NCBI GenBank assembly: GCA_964371785.1
Contig: CAYJOL010000005.1
Coordinates: forward strand, 186,001-250,000
Direction of reading: 5' to 3'
Source of the DNA: CAVQCT01 sp964371785
GTDB taxonomy: Bacteria > Zixibacteria > MSB-5A5 > GN15 > FEB-12
DNA: 64,000 nt
In this document: one piece after another, positions 45,433 to 54,493 of the stretch
Layout of the letters: each line of letters starts with the position of its first letter
Numbering within the stretch: the stretch's first letter is position 1
The notes under the pieces: model-generated
Told to the model about the DNA's origin: nothing
Seen by the model: only the letters and a program-made list of their open reading frames with translations
Databases searched by the model: none
Made by a program: the position numbers and the translations under genes

Positions 45433-46566
45433 TTATGATTTCGCGTAGAATTCTTCAAACGGGACCTCCATCGGGTGCCCCAGCGAGATGCCCAAAGAGA
45501 GCGCGTTTCTGAGGACCGGATTGTCGGTGGTTACTTTACGCTGTTTCCCGGCAACCTCTTGAATGGGCACTGAACTCATGGCGTTGGCGCGCAGGCCGAC
45601 CAGACGGCCAAATTCACCCCGAGCCACCAGGTGGGTCGCCTCAATACCGAATCGAGTCGCCAGGATTCTATCGAACGGGGTCGGTTGCCCACCCCGGAGT
45701 AAGTGACCAAGGATGGTGACGCGGCACTCTATATTCGTCAAACCTTCGATCTGCGCGGCGACGCGATGCGAGATACCGCCGAGCCGAATCTGGTCCGGCG
45801 AGTTTTTGATCCGCTTCTGCACTACCATATCTCCGCCGATCGCTGTCGCGCCTTCGCCGACGACGACAATCGAAAAGTTCTTGCCTTTGGCATTACGGTC
45901 TTTGACCGCTTCGCATACCGCGTTTATATCATAGGGGAATTCGGGCATCAGAATGATGTCTCCCCCTCCCGCCATTCCCGAGTAGAGCGCCAACCAGCCG
46001 GCGTATCGACCCATCACTTCGACTATCATCACTCTATGATGAGACTGTGCCGTAGTGTGTACTTTATCGATTGCTTCGGTGGCTGTTGTTACCGCCGAAT
46101 CAAAGCCAAAGGTTATATCCGTGCCCTCAAGGTCATTGTCTATCGTCTTCGGAACGCCAACAATCGGGATTCCTTTTTGCATCATCCCGGCCGAGGCCGC
46201 CATCGTGCCATCGCCGCCAATCGCAATCAATGCATCAAGTCCTAACGCCTCATAATTTCTTACGGCCTGGGAAGACCGATCAAGATAGACGTAGTCTTCA
46301 TCTTGAAGCACGGGATAGCGAAACGGATCGGCCCGATTCGAAGTCCCCAGAATGGTCCCTCCCTGGGTGAGGATTCCGGACACATTGTTAATGTTGATTT
46401 CCTTAAAGCGGTTCTCCACCAACCCTTCGTAACCGTCAAGAAAACCTATAACTTCCATGCCATACTCATTATAGCCCGTTTTTACGATTGCCCGGATGAC
46501 GGCATTTAAACCGGGGCAGTCGCCGCCACCGGTGAGTACGCCGATTCTAAGTTTTGATTTCCGCAT
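45433..46566 (-). CDS. pfkA: 6-phosphofructokinase, group III
   Basis: This 377-residue enzyme has GVLTGGGDCPGLNAVIRAIV and TQGGTILGTSNRADPF, with IGGDGTMA (G120) and PKTIDNDLEGTD (K140). Gly at the first position favours ATP; Lys at the second is found in PPi-using and in mixed-group enzymes. The Gly/Lys pair marks group III enzymes such as actinobacterial ATP-PFKs. It phosphorylates fructose-6-phosphate in glycolysis. glgP diverges from it across 232 bases, which suits coordinated glycogen use. Confidence 0.92.
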   Translation of the reverse strand: MRKSKLRIGVLTGGGDCPGLNAVIRAIVKTGYNEYGMEVIGFLDGYEGLVENRFKEININNVSGILTQGGTILGTSNRADPFRYPVLQDEDYVYLDRSSQAVRNYEALGLDALIAIGGDGTMAASAGMMQKGIPIVGVPKTIDNDLEGTDITFGFDSAVTTATEAIDKVHTTAQSHHRVMIVEVMGRYAGWLALYSGMAGGGDIILMPEFPYDINAVCEAVKDRNAKGKNFSIVVVGEGATAIGGDMVVQKRIKNSPDQIRLGGISHRVAAQIEGLTNIECRVTILGHLLRGGQPTPFDRILATRFGIEATHLVARGEFGRLVGLRANAMSSVPIQEVAGKQRKVTTDNPVLRNALSLGISLGHPMEVPFEEFYAKS

Positions 46567-46798
46567 ACTATTTCTTACACAAAATGTGGTTGTTTCACAA
46601 ACTAAAAAACAGGTGGGGCACCGAGGCTTCAGTCGAGGACCTTTTTGCCCGCTATCTTAGAATATATCGGTCAAATCCGTAACCGATGAATAAAATATTT
46701 GTTGATTTGGACGATAAATTGTTCTAAAGAGAGTACTTAGCAGCTGGAGGGTCAGCCCCGGCTCAACAGGCCTGCCAACCCATTACGAACGAGAACAT

Positions 46799-49354
46799 AT
46801 GCGCGTTAAACAGTATCTGGTCCTACCGAAACTTCCGGACCGTATTAAGCCCCTTCAGGAACTTTCACAGAATCTCTGGTACTCATGGAACTGGGATATA
46901 ATCAATCTATTCATCCGCCTCAGCCCCGAGATATGGGAAGAATGTTCGCAGAATCCGGTCGAGATGCTTTCCCGGCTGCCGCAGGATGTTTTGGAGAAGA
47001 CAGCCGAGGACGATGGTTTTCTGGTCAGCCTCGATCGGGCGTATGGAAAGTACAAGGAATATCTCAAGTCCAGGAAGTGGTTTCCGTCACAACACGCCGA
47101 TTGTTCGCCCAATCCGATCGCATACTTCTCATTGGAATACGGTCTTGATACCGGTCTGCCCGTCTACTCCGGCGGTCTGGGTGTGCTCTCCGGAGACACG
47201 CTGAAGTCGTCCTCGGACATCGGCGTGCCGGTCGTAGCGATCGGTCTGCTCTATCGTTACGGATACTTCCGGCAGTTCCTCTCAAGCGACGGCTGGCAGC
47301 AGGAGCGCTATGAAGAGAACGACTGGTACCATATGCCGGTAGAGTTGGTCAAGGACGAGCACGATGAACCCATCCGCGTCGTGGTCGAACTCGACGGAAC
47401 CCCCGTCAAGCTGCAAATCTGGAAAGTTCATGTCGGAATCACTCCTTTGTTTCTGCTTGATACGAACATCCCCGAAAACTCGACCAAGTGTCGCGAGATC
47501 ACTTCCGTGCTTTACGGCGGCGACAAGGACATGCGAATCCGTCAGGAAATAGTACTTGGAATCGGCGGCGTCAAGGCGCTTCGGGCTATGAATATTGAGC
47601 CTGCGGCATACCACATGAATGAGGGGCACGCGTGGTTTCTCACCCTTGAGCGCATCCGTTATTTGATTGTCGAAAAGCACCTGTCCTTCCGGGAAGCTTC
47701 ACAATATATTTGGGCGACCACTATTTTTACAACCCACACACCGGTACCGGCCGGCAATGAACGGTTTGACCCGGTACTGATTCATCGCTACCTGGGCAAA
47801 TTCATTGAGAATCTTGGTATCGGCTGGCGAGAGTTCCTCGGCATCGGACGGGTGTTCGCCGAAGATGAATCCGAGCCGTTTTGCATGACCGTGGCGGCGC
47901 TGAAATATTCGGCCTTCGCCAACGGAGTATCACAACTGCACGGGAAAGTTTCGCGTGAAATGTGGCATAATATTTGGCCGGATCTGCCGGTCGAAGAAGT
48001 GCCTATCAAGGCGATTACCAACGGCGTGCATCCCCGATCATGGATATCACATGACATGAGTGAGCTGTACCAATCGTATTTTGGGGCCAGTTATCTGGAA
48101 CAGCCGGAGAACTTGCAGAAGTGGCAGCGAGTACATAAGATTCCGGATGCCGAGCTCTGGCGAATCCACAACCGGCGCCGCGAACGACTCGTCTTTTTCG
48201 CGCGCAAACGGCTCAAACAGCAGTTGCTTCGCAGGGGCGCATCGCAAATCGAGGTTCAGCGAGCCGAACAGATTCTCGATCCGCAAGTTCTCACGATCGG
48301 GTTTGCGCGGCGATTCTCAACGTACAAACGCGGCAACTTGATCTTCTCGAATCTCGACCGCCTCGAAAGATTAGTTAATAACGAGCGTCGTCCGATGCAG
48401 ATTATCATCGCCGGCAAAGCGCACCCGCTGGATAATCCCGGTAAGGAGATTATCAAGCAGATCGTCTCATATGCTTCACAGGAACGTTTCCGAAACCGGA
48501 TTATTTTCCTGGAAGATTACGACATCAACGTTGCCCGCTATCTGGTGCAGGGTTCCGATGTCTGGTTGAATAATCCGCGTCGCCCGCAGGAAGCATCGGG
48601 AACCTCGGGGATGAAAGCCGCCTTGAATGGCGTGTTGAACCTGTCAATTCTCGATGGCTGGTGGGTTGAAGGCTACAGTGATGACACCGGATTCAAAATA
48701 GGTAACGGCGAAGAGTACGAGAATGTTGACCTTCAGGATCATTTGGAGTCTGATCTCTTGTACAACACGCTTGAACGTGAAGTGGTCCCTCTCTTTTACG
48801 ATTTGAATGAGATCGGCCTGCCGTCGGGCTGGATCGAAAAGATGAAGAACACGATAAATATGGCCGGCAGCCAGTTCTCCACCCAACGAATGATCATGGA
48901 CTATGCCGAGAAATTCTATGTGCCGGCTTATGACTCCTTTAAGAAACTTTCGGCCAACAACTACGACGTAACCCGCAAAGTCACCGAATGGCTTGATAGG
49001 ATGGCAAAAAGCTGGGGTAATATTGCCATCAAAGACGTGGAAATACCGGAAATGTCCGGAACTCTCTATGTAGGTCAGAAATTCCCGATCAAAATCCGGG
49101 TCCAGCTCGGCGAGATTACGCCCAATGATGTACTGGTCGAAATAATTTCAGGTAAGCTCAATTCCCAGGAACAGATACGCAATTACGATCCAGTCCATGC
49201 GGACATGACAGAGCGCGCTAACGACGGTATTTACTCGTTCGCAGGTGAGGTTACCTGCCGGGAAACCGGTCGCTTCGGCATCACCGCGCGCATCATACCG
49301 AAGAATCCCGACCTTCCTCACACCATCCGTCCAAAGTTGATTTCCTGGTGGTAA
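46799..49354 (+). CDS. glgP: Alpha-glucan (glycogen) phosphorylase
   Basis: This 851-residue GT35 enzyme is of the TIGR02094 type. The N-terminal DUF3417-like segment contains LSQNLWYSWNWD. Core motifs are YFSLEYGLDTGLPVYSGGLGVLSGD, NEGHAWFLTLERI, and the PLP site EASGTSGMKAALNGV with K606. The C-terminal ~90 residues form an extra beta-domain. It releases glucose-1-phosphate from alpha-1,4-glucans. Together with GlgA elsewhere in the window it supports glycogen storage and breakdown. A hairpin terminator follows. Confidence 0.94.
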   Translation: MRVKQYLVLPKLPDRIKPLQELSQNLWYSWNWDIINLFIRLSPEIWEECSQNPVEMLSRLPQDVLEKTAEDDGFLVSLDRAYGKYKEYLKSRKWFPSQHADCSPNPIAYFSLEYGLDTGLPVYSGGLGVLSGDTLKSSSDIGVPVVAIGLLYRYGYFRQFLSSDGWQQERYEENDWYHMPVELVKDEHDEPIRVVVELDGTPVKLQIWKVHVGITPLFLLDTNIPENSTKCREITSVLYGGDKDMRIRQEIVLGIGGVKALRAMNIEPAAYHMNEGHAWFLTLERIRYLIVEKHLSFREASQYIWATTIFTTHTPVPAGNERFDPVLIHRYLGKFIENLGIGWREFLGIGRVFAEDESEPFCMTVAALKYSAFANGVSQLHGKVSREMWHNIWPDLPVEEVPIKAITNGVHPRSWISHDMSELYQSYFGASYLEQPENLQKWQRVHKIPDAELWRIHNRRRERLVFFARKRLKQQLLRRGASQIEVQRAEQILDPQVLTIGFARRFSTYKRGNLIFSNLDRLERLVNNERRPMQIIIAGKAHPLDNPGKEIIKQIVSYASQERFRNRIIFLEDYDINVARYLVQGSDVWLNNPRRPQEASGTSGMKAALNGVLNLSILDGWWVEGYSDDTGFKIGNGEEYENVDLQDHLESDLLYNTLEREVVPLFYDLNEIGLPSGWIEKMKNTINMAGSQFSTQRMIMDYAEKFYVPAYDSFKKLSANNYDVTRKVTEWLDRMAKSWGNIAIKDVEIPEMSGTLYVGQKFPIKIRVQLGEITPNDVLVEIISGKLNSQEQIRNYDPVHADMTERANDGIYSFAGEVTCRETGRFGITARIIPKNPDLPHTIRPKLISWW

Positions 49355-49380
49355 GAGGTTCGGCATTTCACGGGAATCAG

Positions 49381-49417
49381 AGATGTCCTCGCATTCGAAG
49401 ACATCTTTCCCCTTTTT
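49381..49417 (+). terminator. Probable terminator of glgP
   Basis: A 7-bp stem AGATGTC/GACATCT with a 12-base loop is followed by TTCCCCTTTTT. Weaker than the other terminators. Confidence 0.5.
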
Positions 49418-49528
49418 CGGGGTGAACTTTTCATCGCTTCAATCGTAACAAATGAAAATGGCAGCCCGCGCTGCGACAGTAAACTATTGTCTCCGAGCAC
49501 CATGACTTGGTTGCATTCCAGTAATCGC

Positions 49529-49557
49529 TTGACATCTGCCCGCGTCGTCGGTTTATT
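49529..49557 (+). promoter_or_regulatory. Sigma-70-like promoter of the M16 peptidase operon
   Basis: TTGACA (49529-49534), a 17-base spacer and TTTATT are present ~45 bases before the M16 start codon. Confidence 0.6.
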
Positions 49558-49602
49558 CCGTGCTGAATTTGACCCAACATTATATATCACCAGGAGGATT
49601 CG

Positions 49603-51108
49603 ATGATAAAAACTAGTGCACGACTGATCATAGGATCAGTTTGCCTGGTCGTTTTGCTCGTCCCGGTAGTGTTGAGTTTTGACTTCACTCAACTCGAAAG
49701 CTCTGTGAGCGAGCACACTCTGGCAAACGGTCTGAAAGTGATCATCATGGAGCGGCATGAAGCACCGGTCGTTTCATTCGTCACCTATGCCAACGTCGGC
49801 TCGGTCGACGATCCGAAAGGATACACCGGCCTCGCCCATATGTTCGAACATATGGCATTTAAGGGCACGACGACGCTTGGCACAAAAGACATCAACAAGG
49901 AACTTAAATTAATCGCAGTCGAAGACTCCATCTTCATGGCGCTTCGTCACGAACGGAATCTGGGCAGATTGGCCGATTCGACCAAGATCGCAAAGCTGGA
50001 AAAGGACTATGAAGCGGCGCGCGAGGCATCGTACCAGTTAGTCATCCCCAATGAGTTCGGCAACGTAATTGAGCGTGAAGGCGGGGTGGGCCTTAACGCT
50101 TTCACCTCGGATGACGAGACGGTCTTCTTCTTCAGTCTGCCTTCCAACAAAGTCGAGCTCTGGATGGCCCTTGAATCCGAGCGGTTTCTCAACCCGGTGT
50201 TTCGCGAAATGTATAAAGAGCGCGATGTGGTCGCCGAAGAACGTCGGATGAGAACGGAATCCAATCCGTTCGGCAAACTCATTGAAGAGTTCGTATCGAT
50301 CGCTTTCAAGGCCCATCCGTATCATGTCCCGACAATCGGGTATATGTCGGATATTCAGTACTATTCGCGCAAAGAAGCTGCAGCCTTCTTCGACAAATAC
50401 TATGCTCCGGCCAATCTGACGATCGCGATCGTGGGCGACGTAAACACAGGTGATGTGATGAAACTGGTTGACAAGTACTGGGGACGCATCGCTTATCGTC
50501 CCGCACCCGAGCGCATAGCGACTGTCGAGCCCCCGCAAAACGGCGAACGGCGGGTGATCGTCGAGGATCCGTCGCAGCCGATTTTCCTCGCCGGCTGGCA
50601 TGTTCCCGAGGCGACAAGCCCGGATCGGCCCGCGCTCGATGCTCTGGCGGATTATCTCGGCCAGGGCCGCACTTCGGTACTGTATAAGGACCTGATAAAA
50701 GATAAGAAGATTGCCGTGAATCTGGCGGCGTTTGCAGGTTTCCCCGGCGATAAGTACCCTACCATGATGGCCGTATACGCGATTCCTTCGACCGGACATA
50801 CCAATGACGAGGTCGGAAAAGAGATTTTCACGAAGGTCGATGAAGTAAAAGGCCAGCTGATTCCAGATGAAGAAGTTGCAAAAATAAAAGCCCGCGCCAA
50901 AGCGGCCTTCATCGGTCAACTTGACTCCAATAACGGCCTGGCTATGCAGTTGGCCGCTTATCAAACGCGATGGGGCAACTGGCACGAGATGTTTCGCGAG
51001 CTTGATCGCATCAACGCGGTAACGGCTCAGGACATTCAGCGCGTTGCTAATAAGTACCTGACCGAAGAGAATCGCGTCGTGGCCGAATTGAACACGTCCG
51101 GAAGTTAA
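49603..51108 (+). CDS. M16 (pitrilysin-family) zinc peptidase, catalytic partner
   Basis: This 501-residue protein has an N-terminal signal peptide. The inverted zinc motif is HMFEH (H79, E82, H83), with the distal Glu region ALESERF. LANGLKVIIMERHEAPVVSF is the typical first strand. An insert between ~95 and ~170 is longer than in MPP-beta. The protein starts behind AGGAGG and a TTGACA promoter. The gene for a second M16 protein begins 18 bases after its stop. By analogy with other M16B pairs, this one supplies the zinc site. Confidence 0.92.
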   Translation: MIKTSARLIIGSVCLVVLLVPVVLSFDFTQLESSVSEHTLANGLKVIIMERHEAPVVSFVTYANVGSVDDPKGYTGLAHMFEHMAFKGTTTLGTKDINKELKLIAVEDSIFMALRHERNLGRLADSTKIAKLEKDYEAAREASYQLVIPNEFGNVIEREGGVGLNAFTSDDETVFFFSLPSNKVELWMALESERFLNPVFREMYKERDVVAEERRMRTESNPFGKLIEEFVSIAFKAHPYHVPTIGYMSDIQYYSRKEAAAFFDKYYAPANLTIAIVGDVNTGDVMKLVDKYWGRIAYRPAPERIATVEPPQNGERRVIVEDPSQPIFLAGWHVPEATSPDRPALDALADYLGQGRTSVLYKDLIKDKKIAVNLAAFAGFPGDKYPTMMAVYAIPSTGHTNDEVGKEIFTKVDEVKGQLIPDEEVAKIKARAKAAFIGQLDSNNGLAMQLAAYQTRWGNWHEMFRELDRINAVTAQDIQRVANKYLTEENRVVAELNTSGS

Positions 51109-51126
51109 TGAGGAGAAGGTCATAAA

Positions 51127-53265
51127 ATGAAAACGAAAATATCATTGATGATAGCGTTTACGGTCGCTCTGACCGGCCTCCTCGCGATGGCCGTCACGGC
51201 CCAGGACGTTGATAAACTGAAATATCCCACCTTGCACCAGGTGGAGATTCCGCAGGTCGAGAGAATCACGCTCGACAACGGCATGCGCTTGTATCTTTTA
51301 CAGGACAGGAGTCTGCCGGTTTTTAATGCCTCAGTACGCGTTAATTGCGGCTCGTATCTCGAACCGGCCGATAAAGTCGGCCTGGCCGGTATTTGTGGCT
51401 CCGTCATGCGCACTGGCGGCACCCAGAAGTGGACTGGCGACCAGATTGACGAGGCGCTTGAAGCGGTGGGCGGCTCCGTGGAGTCGTTTATCGGCCTTGA
51501 GTCAGGCGGCGCACGCGTCGATATCCTGAGCGATTACACCGACCTCGGCCTCGAAGTCCTCTCGCAGGTCCTTCGATACCCTGTCTTTGATCAAGACAAA
51601 ATTGATCTGGCCAAAGTTCAGACTCGTTCGGGAATCTCGCGACGCAACGACGATCCTCAACAGATTGCAGTCCGCGAATTTAAGCGCGTTATCTATGGAC
51701 CCGAATCCGTGTATGCCCGCAATGTTGAATACGCCACGGTCAATGCTATCAGCCGCGATGATCTGGTGAAGTTTCACGCTGCCTACTTTCACCCGCAGAA
51801 TATTCAGATAGCGATCTGGGGTGACTTTGACCGCGACTCCCTGCTTGCCGAGGTCAACAAGTATTTCGGGGACTGGAAAAAGGAGGGCGATCCGGTTGCT
51901 CCTCTGCCCCAGGTCGACTACAAGTTCGGCAATCACGTCTACTATATCAATAAGCCCGATGTCAACCAGACCAACATTCTTCTCGGACACATCGGCGGCC
52001 TGGTTACCGACCCGGATTATGCCGACCTCATTGTCATGAACAACATTCTTGGCGGCGGCTTCGGCAGCCGGCTGTTCAACACGGTCCGTTCGAAAGAGGG
52101 ATTGGCCTACTCAGCGTCCGGCGTGTATACGGCCAATATCAAGTACCCGGGCATCTTCTACAGTTACGCCTCGACCAAATCCGAAACGACGGTGAAAGCG
52201 GTCAAAGCGATCATTTCTGAGATTAAACGGATGCAAGTCGACGCACCCACTCCGGACGAGATGCGCATGGGTAAGGACGGTTACCTTAACTCCTTCGTCT
52301 TCAATTTCGACTCAAGGGCTGAGATTGTAAACCGACTGATGAACTACGACTTCAACGGCCTTCCCGAAGACTTCCTGTTCAAGACCAAGGATGAGGTGGA
52401 AAAGGTAGATCCTCCGGCGGTTCTTGCGGCCGCCCAGAAGAATCTTCGTCCCGACGCGCTTAATATAATTGTGGTCGGCAAAGGTTCCGACTTTGAGATG
52501 CCTCTTGATCAGGCTGGACTCGGCCCGGTAACGAATGTCGACATCACCATTCCTTCTGCGGAACAGAAGACAGAGTTGACCGTCACTCCGGACAATTTGA
52601 AAAAGGGCCAGGAGCTCCTGACTAAAGCGGTTCAGGCCAACGGCGGGCTGGACAATTTCAAGAAAGTCAACGCCATTTCGTCCAAAGGCGTGCTGACCAT
52701 CATGGCTCAGGGGCGTGAATTCCCGCTCAATTTTGAATCCATGACGGTTTATCCCGACAAAAATCTGCAGGTCATGACGATGATGGGACAGAAGATGTAT
52801 AATATTCGCAACGGAAACACCGGATGGAAAACCGGTCAAACCGGCGAAGTAGTGGCGATGACTGAGGACGATATCGCCAGCAGCGATGAAGACATGAGTC
52901 GCAACACTATTAGCATCTTCCGCCAGGCCGACAAACCGACTTACCAGCCGGTATATGACGGCACCGGGACGCTTAACGACGTTTCGGTAGAGTATCTTGC
53001 TATCGTGAATAAAGACGGTGACAAGGTCTGCCGGTTCGCCTTCGACACGAACGGAAAGCTGGTAGGCAAGTCATACTGGGGACAAACACCTTCAGGCGAA
53101 GGTAACATCCAGGAAGTATATTCGGACTTTCAGGATATCAAAGGGATCAAAATCCCGATGAGCACTTCGAGACTGCTTGAAGGTAAACCTGCAATGAAGG
53201 TTTCTATATCCGAGTATAATGTCAATCCTGTTATTCCGGACAACGCGTTTAACAAACCGGAATAA
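51127..53265 (+). CDS. M16-family partner without zinc motif, with C-terminal extension
   Basis: This 712-residue protein has a signal peptide ending MAVTAQ. LDNGMRLYLLQDRSLPVFNASV begins the M16 fold, but the HxxEH position reads LAGICGSV, so it cannot bind zinc the usual way. The R/Y motif that helps bind substrate is intact (GGGFGSRLFNTVRSKEGLAYSASG). From ~480 a ~230-residue extra domain (LLTKAVQANGGLDNFKKVNAISSKG...) resembles LolA/outer-membrane sorting-type beta folds. It probably forms a heterodimer with the catalytic protein encoded just upstream. A strong terminator ends the operon. Confidence 0.88.
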   Translation: MKTKISLMIAFTVALTGLLAMAVTAQDVDKLKYPTLHQVEIPQVERITLDNGMRLYLLQDRSLPVFNASVRVNCGSYLEPADKVGLAGICGSVMRTGGTQKWTGDQIDEALEAVGGSVESFIGLESGGARVDILSDYTDLGLEVLSQVLRYPVFDQDKIDLAKVQTRSGISRRNDDPQQIAVREFKRVIYGPESVYARNVEYATVNAISRDDLVKFHAAYFHPQNIQIAIWGDFDRDSLLAEVNKYFGDWKKEGDPVAPLPQVDYKFGNHVYYINKPDVNQTNILLGHIGGLVTDPDYADLIVMNNILGGGFGSRLFNTVRSKEGLAYSASGVYTANIKYPGIFYSYASTKSETTVKAVKAIISEIKRMQVDAPTPDEMRMGKDGYLNSFVFNFDSRAEIVNRLMNYDFNGLPEDFLFKTKDEVEKVDPPAVLAAAQKNLRPDALNIIVVGKGSDFEMPLDQAGLGPVTNVDITIPSAEQKTELTVTPDNLKKGQELLTKAVQANGGLDNFKKVNAISSKGVLTIMAQGREFPLNFESMTVYPDKNLQVMTMMGQKMYNIRNGNTGWKTGQTGEVVAMTEDDIASSDEDMSRNTISIFRQADKPTYQPVYDGTGTLNDVSVEYLAIVNKDGDKVCRFAFDTNGKLVGKSYWGQTPSGEGNIQEVYSDFQDIKGIKIPMSTSRLLEGKPAMKVSISEYNVNPVIPDNAFNKPE

Positions 53266-53290
53266 CTCTGCGCAGTGAAAAGCGTATCCC

Positions 53291-53331
53291 GGCCGGCCCG
53301 GTCTTCTTTACGACCAGGCCGGCCTTTTTTT
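53291..53331 (+). terminator. Terminator of the M16 operon
   Basis: GGCCGGCC-c-GGTC pairs with GACC-a-GGCCGGCC around an 8-base loop, followed by seven T. Confidence 0.92.
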
Positions 53332-53336
53332 GCCAC

Positions 53337-53365
53337 TTGACAAAACTCGCCTTCCAAGGTATACT
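53337..53365 (+). promoter_or_regulatory. Strong sigma-70-like promoter of the cohesin-like/dockerin gene
   Basis: Perfect TTGACA, a 17-base spacer and TATACT, just after the previous terminator. The 5' leader would be ~100 bases. Confidence 0.75.
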
Positions 53366-53472
53366 GGCATTGTACTTCGATTTCATAAATCGTCAAATTC
53401 TGTTGTGAGGAGACCGTATCGTATAAATAGCTAAACAAACGTCAGTGCCTGTCACTTGAGGAGGTTTTGCGC

Positions 53473-54372
53473 GTGTTTAGCTATCGGACGATAATTCTTT
53501 TCGGGCTCCTTTTTTTATTTCCATTCTACAAAATATTTTCGCAGACTCCCGAGATTCTTCTGTATGTTCCCGACACGTCTGTGTCCTCGTCGACAGATCA
53601 TCTGATGCTGAACATTTACATGGACAACGCCCATTATGAGATTTTTGGGTTTCAGTTCGTGCTGAAGTCCACGCATCCCGAATTGGTCACATTCGATTTC
53701 ACAAGTCCGGCATTTGACTCGGCAGGTACCCTGACATCCGGTTTCGAGTATATGCAGGCCATCGATCGCGCAGGCGATCAGAGCGAATACTGGTTTCGGT
53801 GTATTGCGGACGTGTTCTACGTTCCCGGGCACCGAAGCGGCTTCCAGCCTCAGCAGGGAGGCGTCGCCATCCGCGTCCCCGTGGCGATACATGCAACCAC
53901 GCAGTCTCTGCTTGACCCGACCTCCCTGCTGCAGATTGTAACTCCAACCGACTTTTCCGATCCGTACGGTTACTCCATAGGTGTGATATCGGATACCATA
54001 TTCGATACTACTTTTCTACAGTGCACCAACTGGCAAGGGGATTCGTGCCTCGTGTATCAGCAAGTGCCCGATGGCTCCGGAGGTTATGATTCGATTATCG
54101 TAGATACTACCCCGTACGGCTACCTTGACACAACCCAGGTGGTTCTTCGCGATGGATCGGTGAACGTGAGTTTCCTGAAGTGCGACAACGATGGTTCCGG
54201 CAGTGTTGACATCGCCGATCTGATCTGTTTCGTGAATTTCATGTTTGGCGAACCGACCGGCGCAGGCTGCTTTCCACAGTACTGCGATACCGATGTCAGC
54301 GGGAGTCTCGATATCGCTGACCTGATTTGTCTGGTTGAGTATATGTTCGATGGCGGGCCGCCGCCGCAATAA
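53473..54372 (+). CDS. Exported protein with cohesin-like domain and dockerin
   Basis: The GTG at 53473 is used because GGAGG lies eight bases upstream; the TTG two codons earlier would be too close. The protein has 299 residues. A signal peptide is followed by a ~160-residue beta-sandwich with the look of cohesin or related domains: LLYVPDTSVSSSTDHLMLNIYMDN, FGFQFVLKSTHPELVTFDF, GGVAIRVPVAIHA. The C-terminal dockerin has VDIADLICFVNFMF and LDIADLICLVEYMF. No catalytic motif. It could be a small adaptor between surface-bound and dockerin-bearing proteins. Confidence 0.78.
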   Translation: MFSYRTIILFGLLFLFPFYKIFSQTPEILLYVPDTSVSSSTDHLMLNIYMDNAHYEIFGFQFVLKSTHPELVTFDFTSPAFDSAGTLTSGFEYMQAIDRAGDQSEYWFRCIADVFYVPGHRSGFQPQQGGVAIRVPVAIHATTQSLLDPTSLLQIVTPTDFSDPYGYSIGVISDTIFDTTFLQCTNWQGDSCLVYQQVPDGSGGYDSIIVDTTPYGYLDTTQVVLRDGSVNVSFLKCDNDGSGSVDIADLICFVNFMFGEPTGAGCFPQYCDTDVSGSLDIADLICLVEYMFDGGPPPQ

Positions 54373-54420
54373 TTGCTGCTTTTATGACTGACCGGGAGGT
54401 CGAGCTCTCCCATTTTGTCC

Positions 54421-54448
54421 TTGCTAAATTCTTAGTATTTCATATCTT
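54421..54448 (+). promoter_or_regulatory. Probable promoter of the subtilisin gene
   Basis: TTGCTA, a 16-base spacer and TATCTT lie ~45 bases before the start. Confidence 0.45.
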
Positions 54449-54493
54449 ATTACAGTTCACGCCAATTCATCGCAAAAACATAGAGGTCCACAC

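Noticed and set aside
50038..51123. A 361-codon open frame on the minus strand
   Set aside because: Antisense to the catalytic M16 peptidase and without protein-like motifs.
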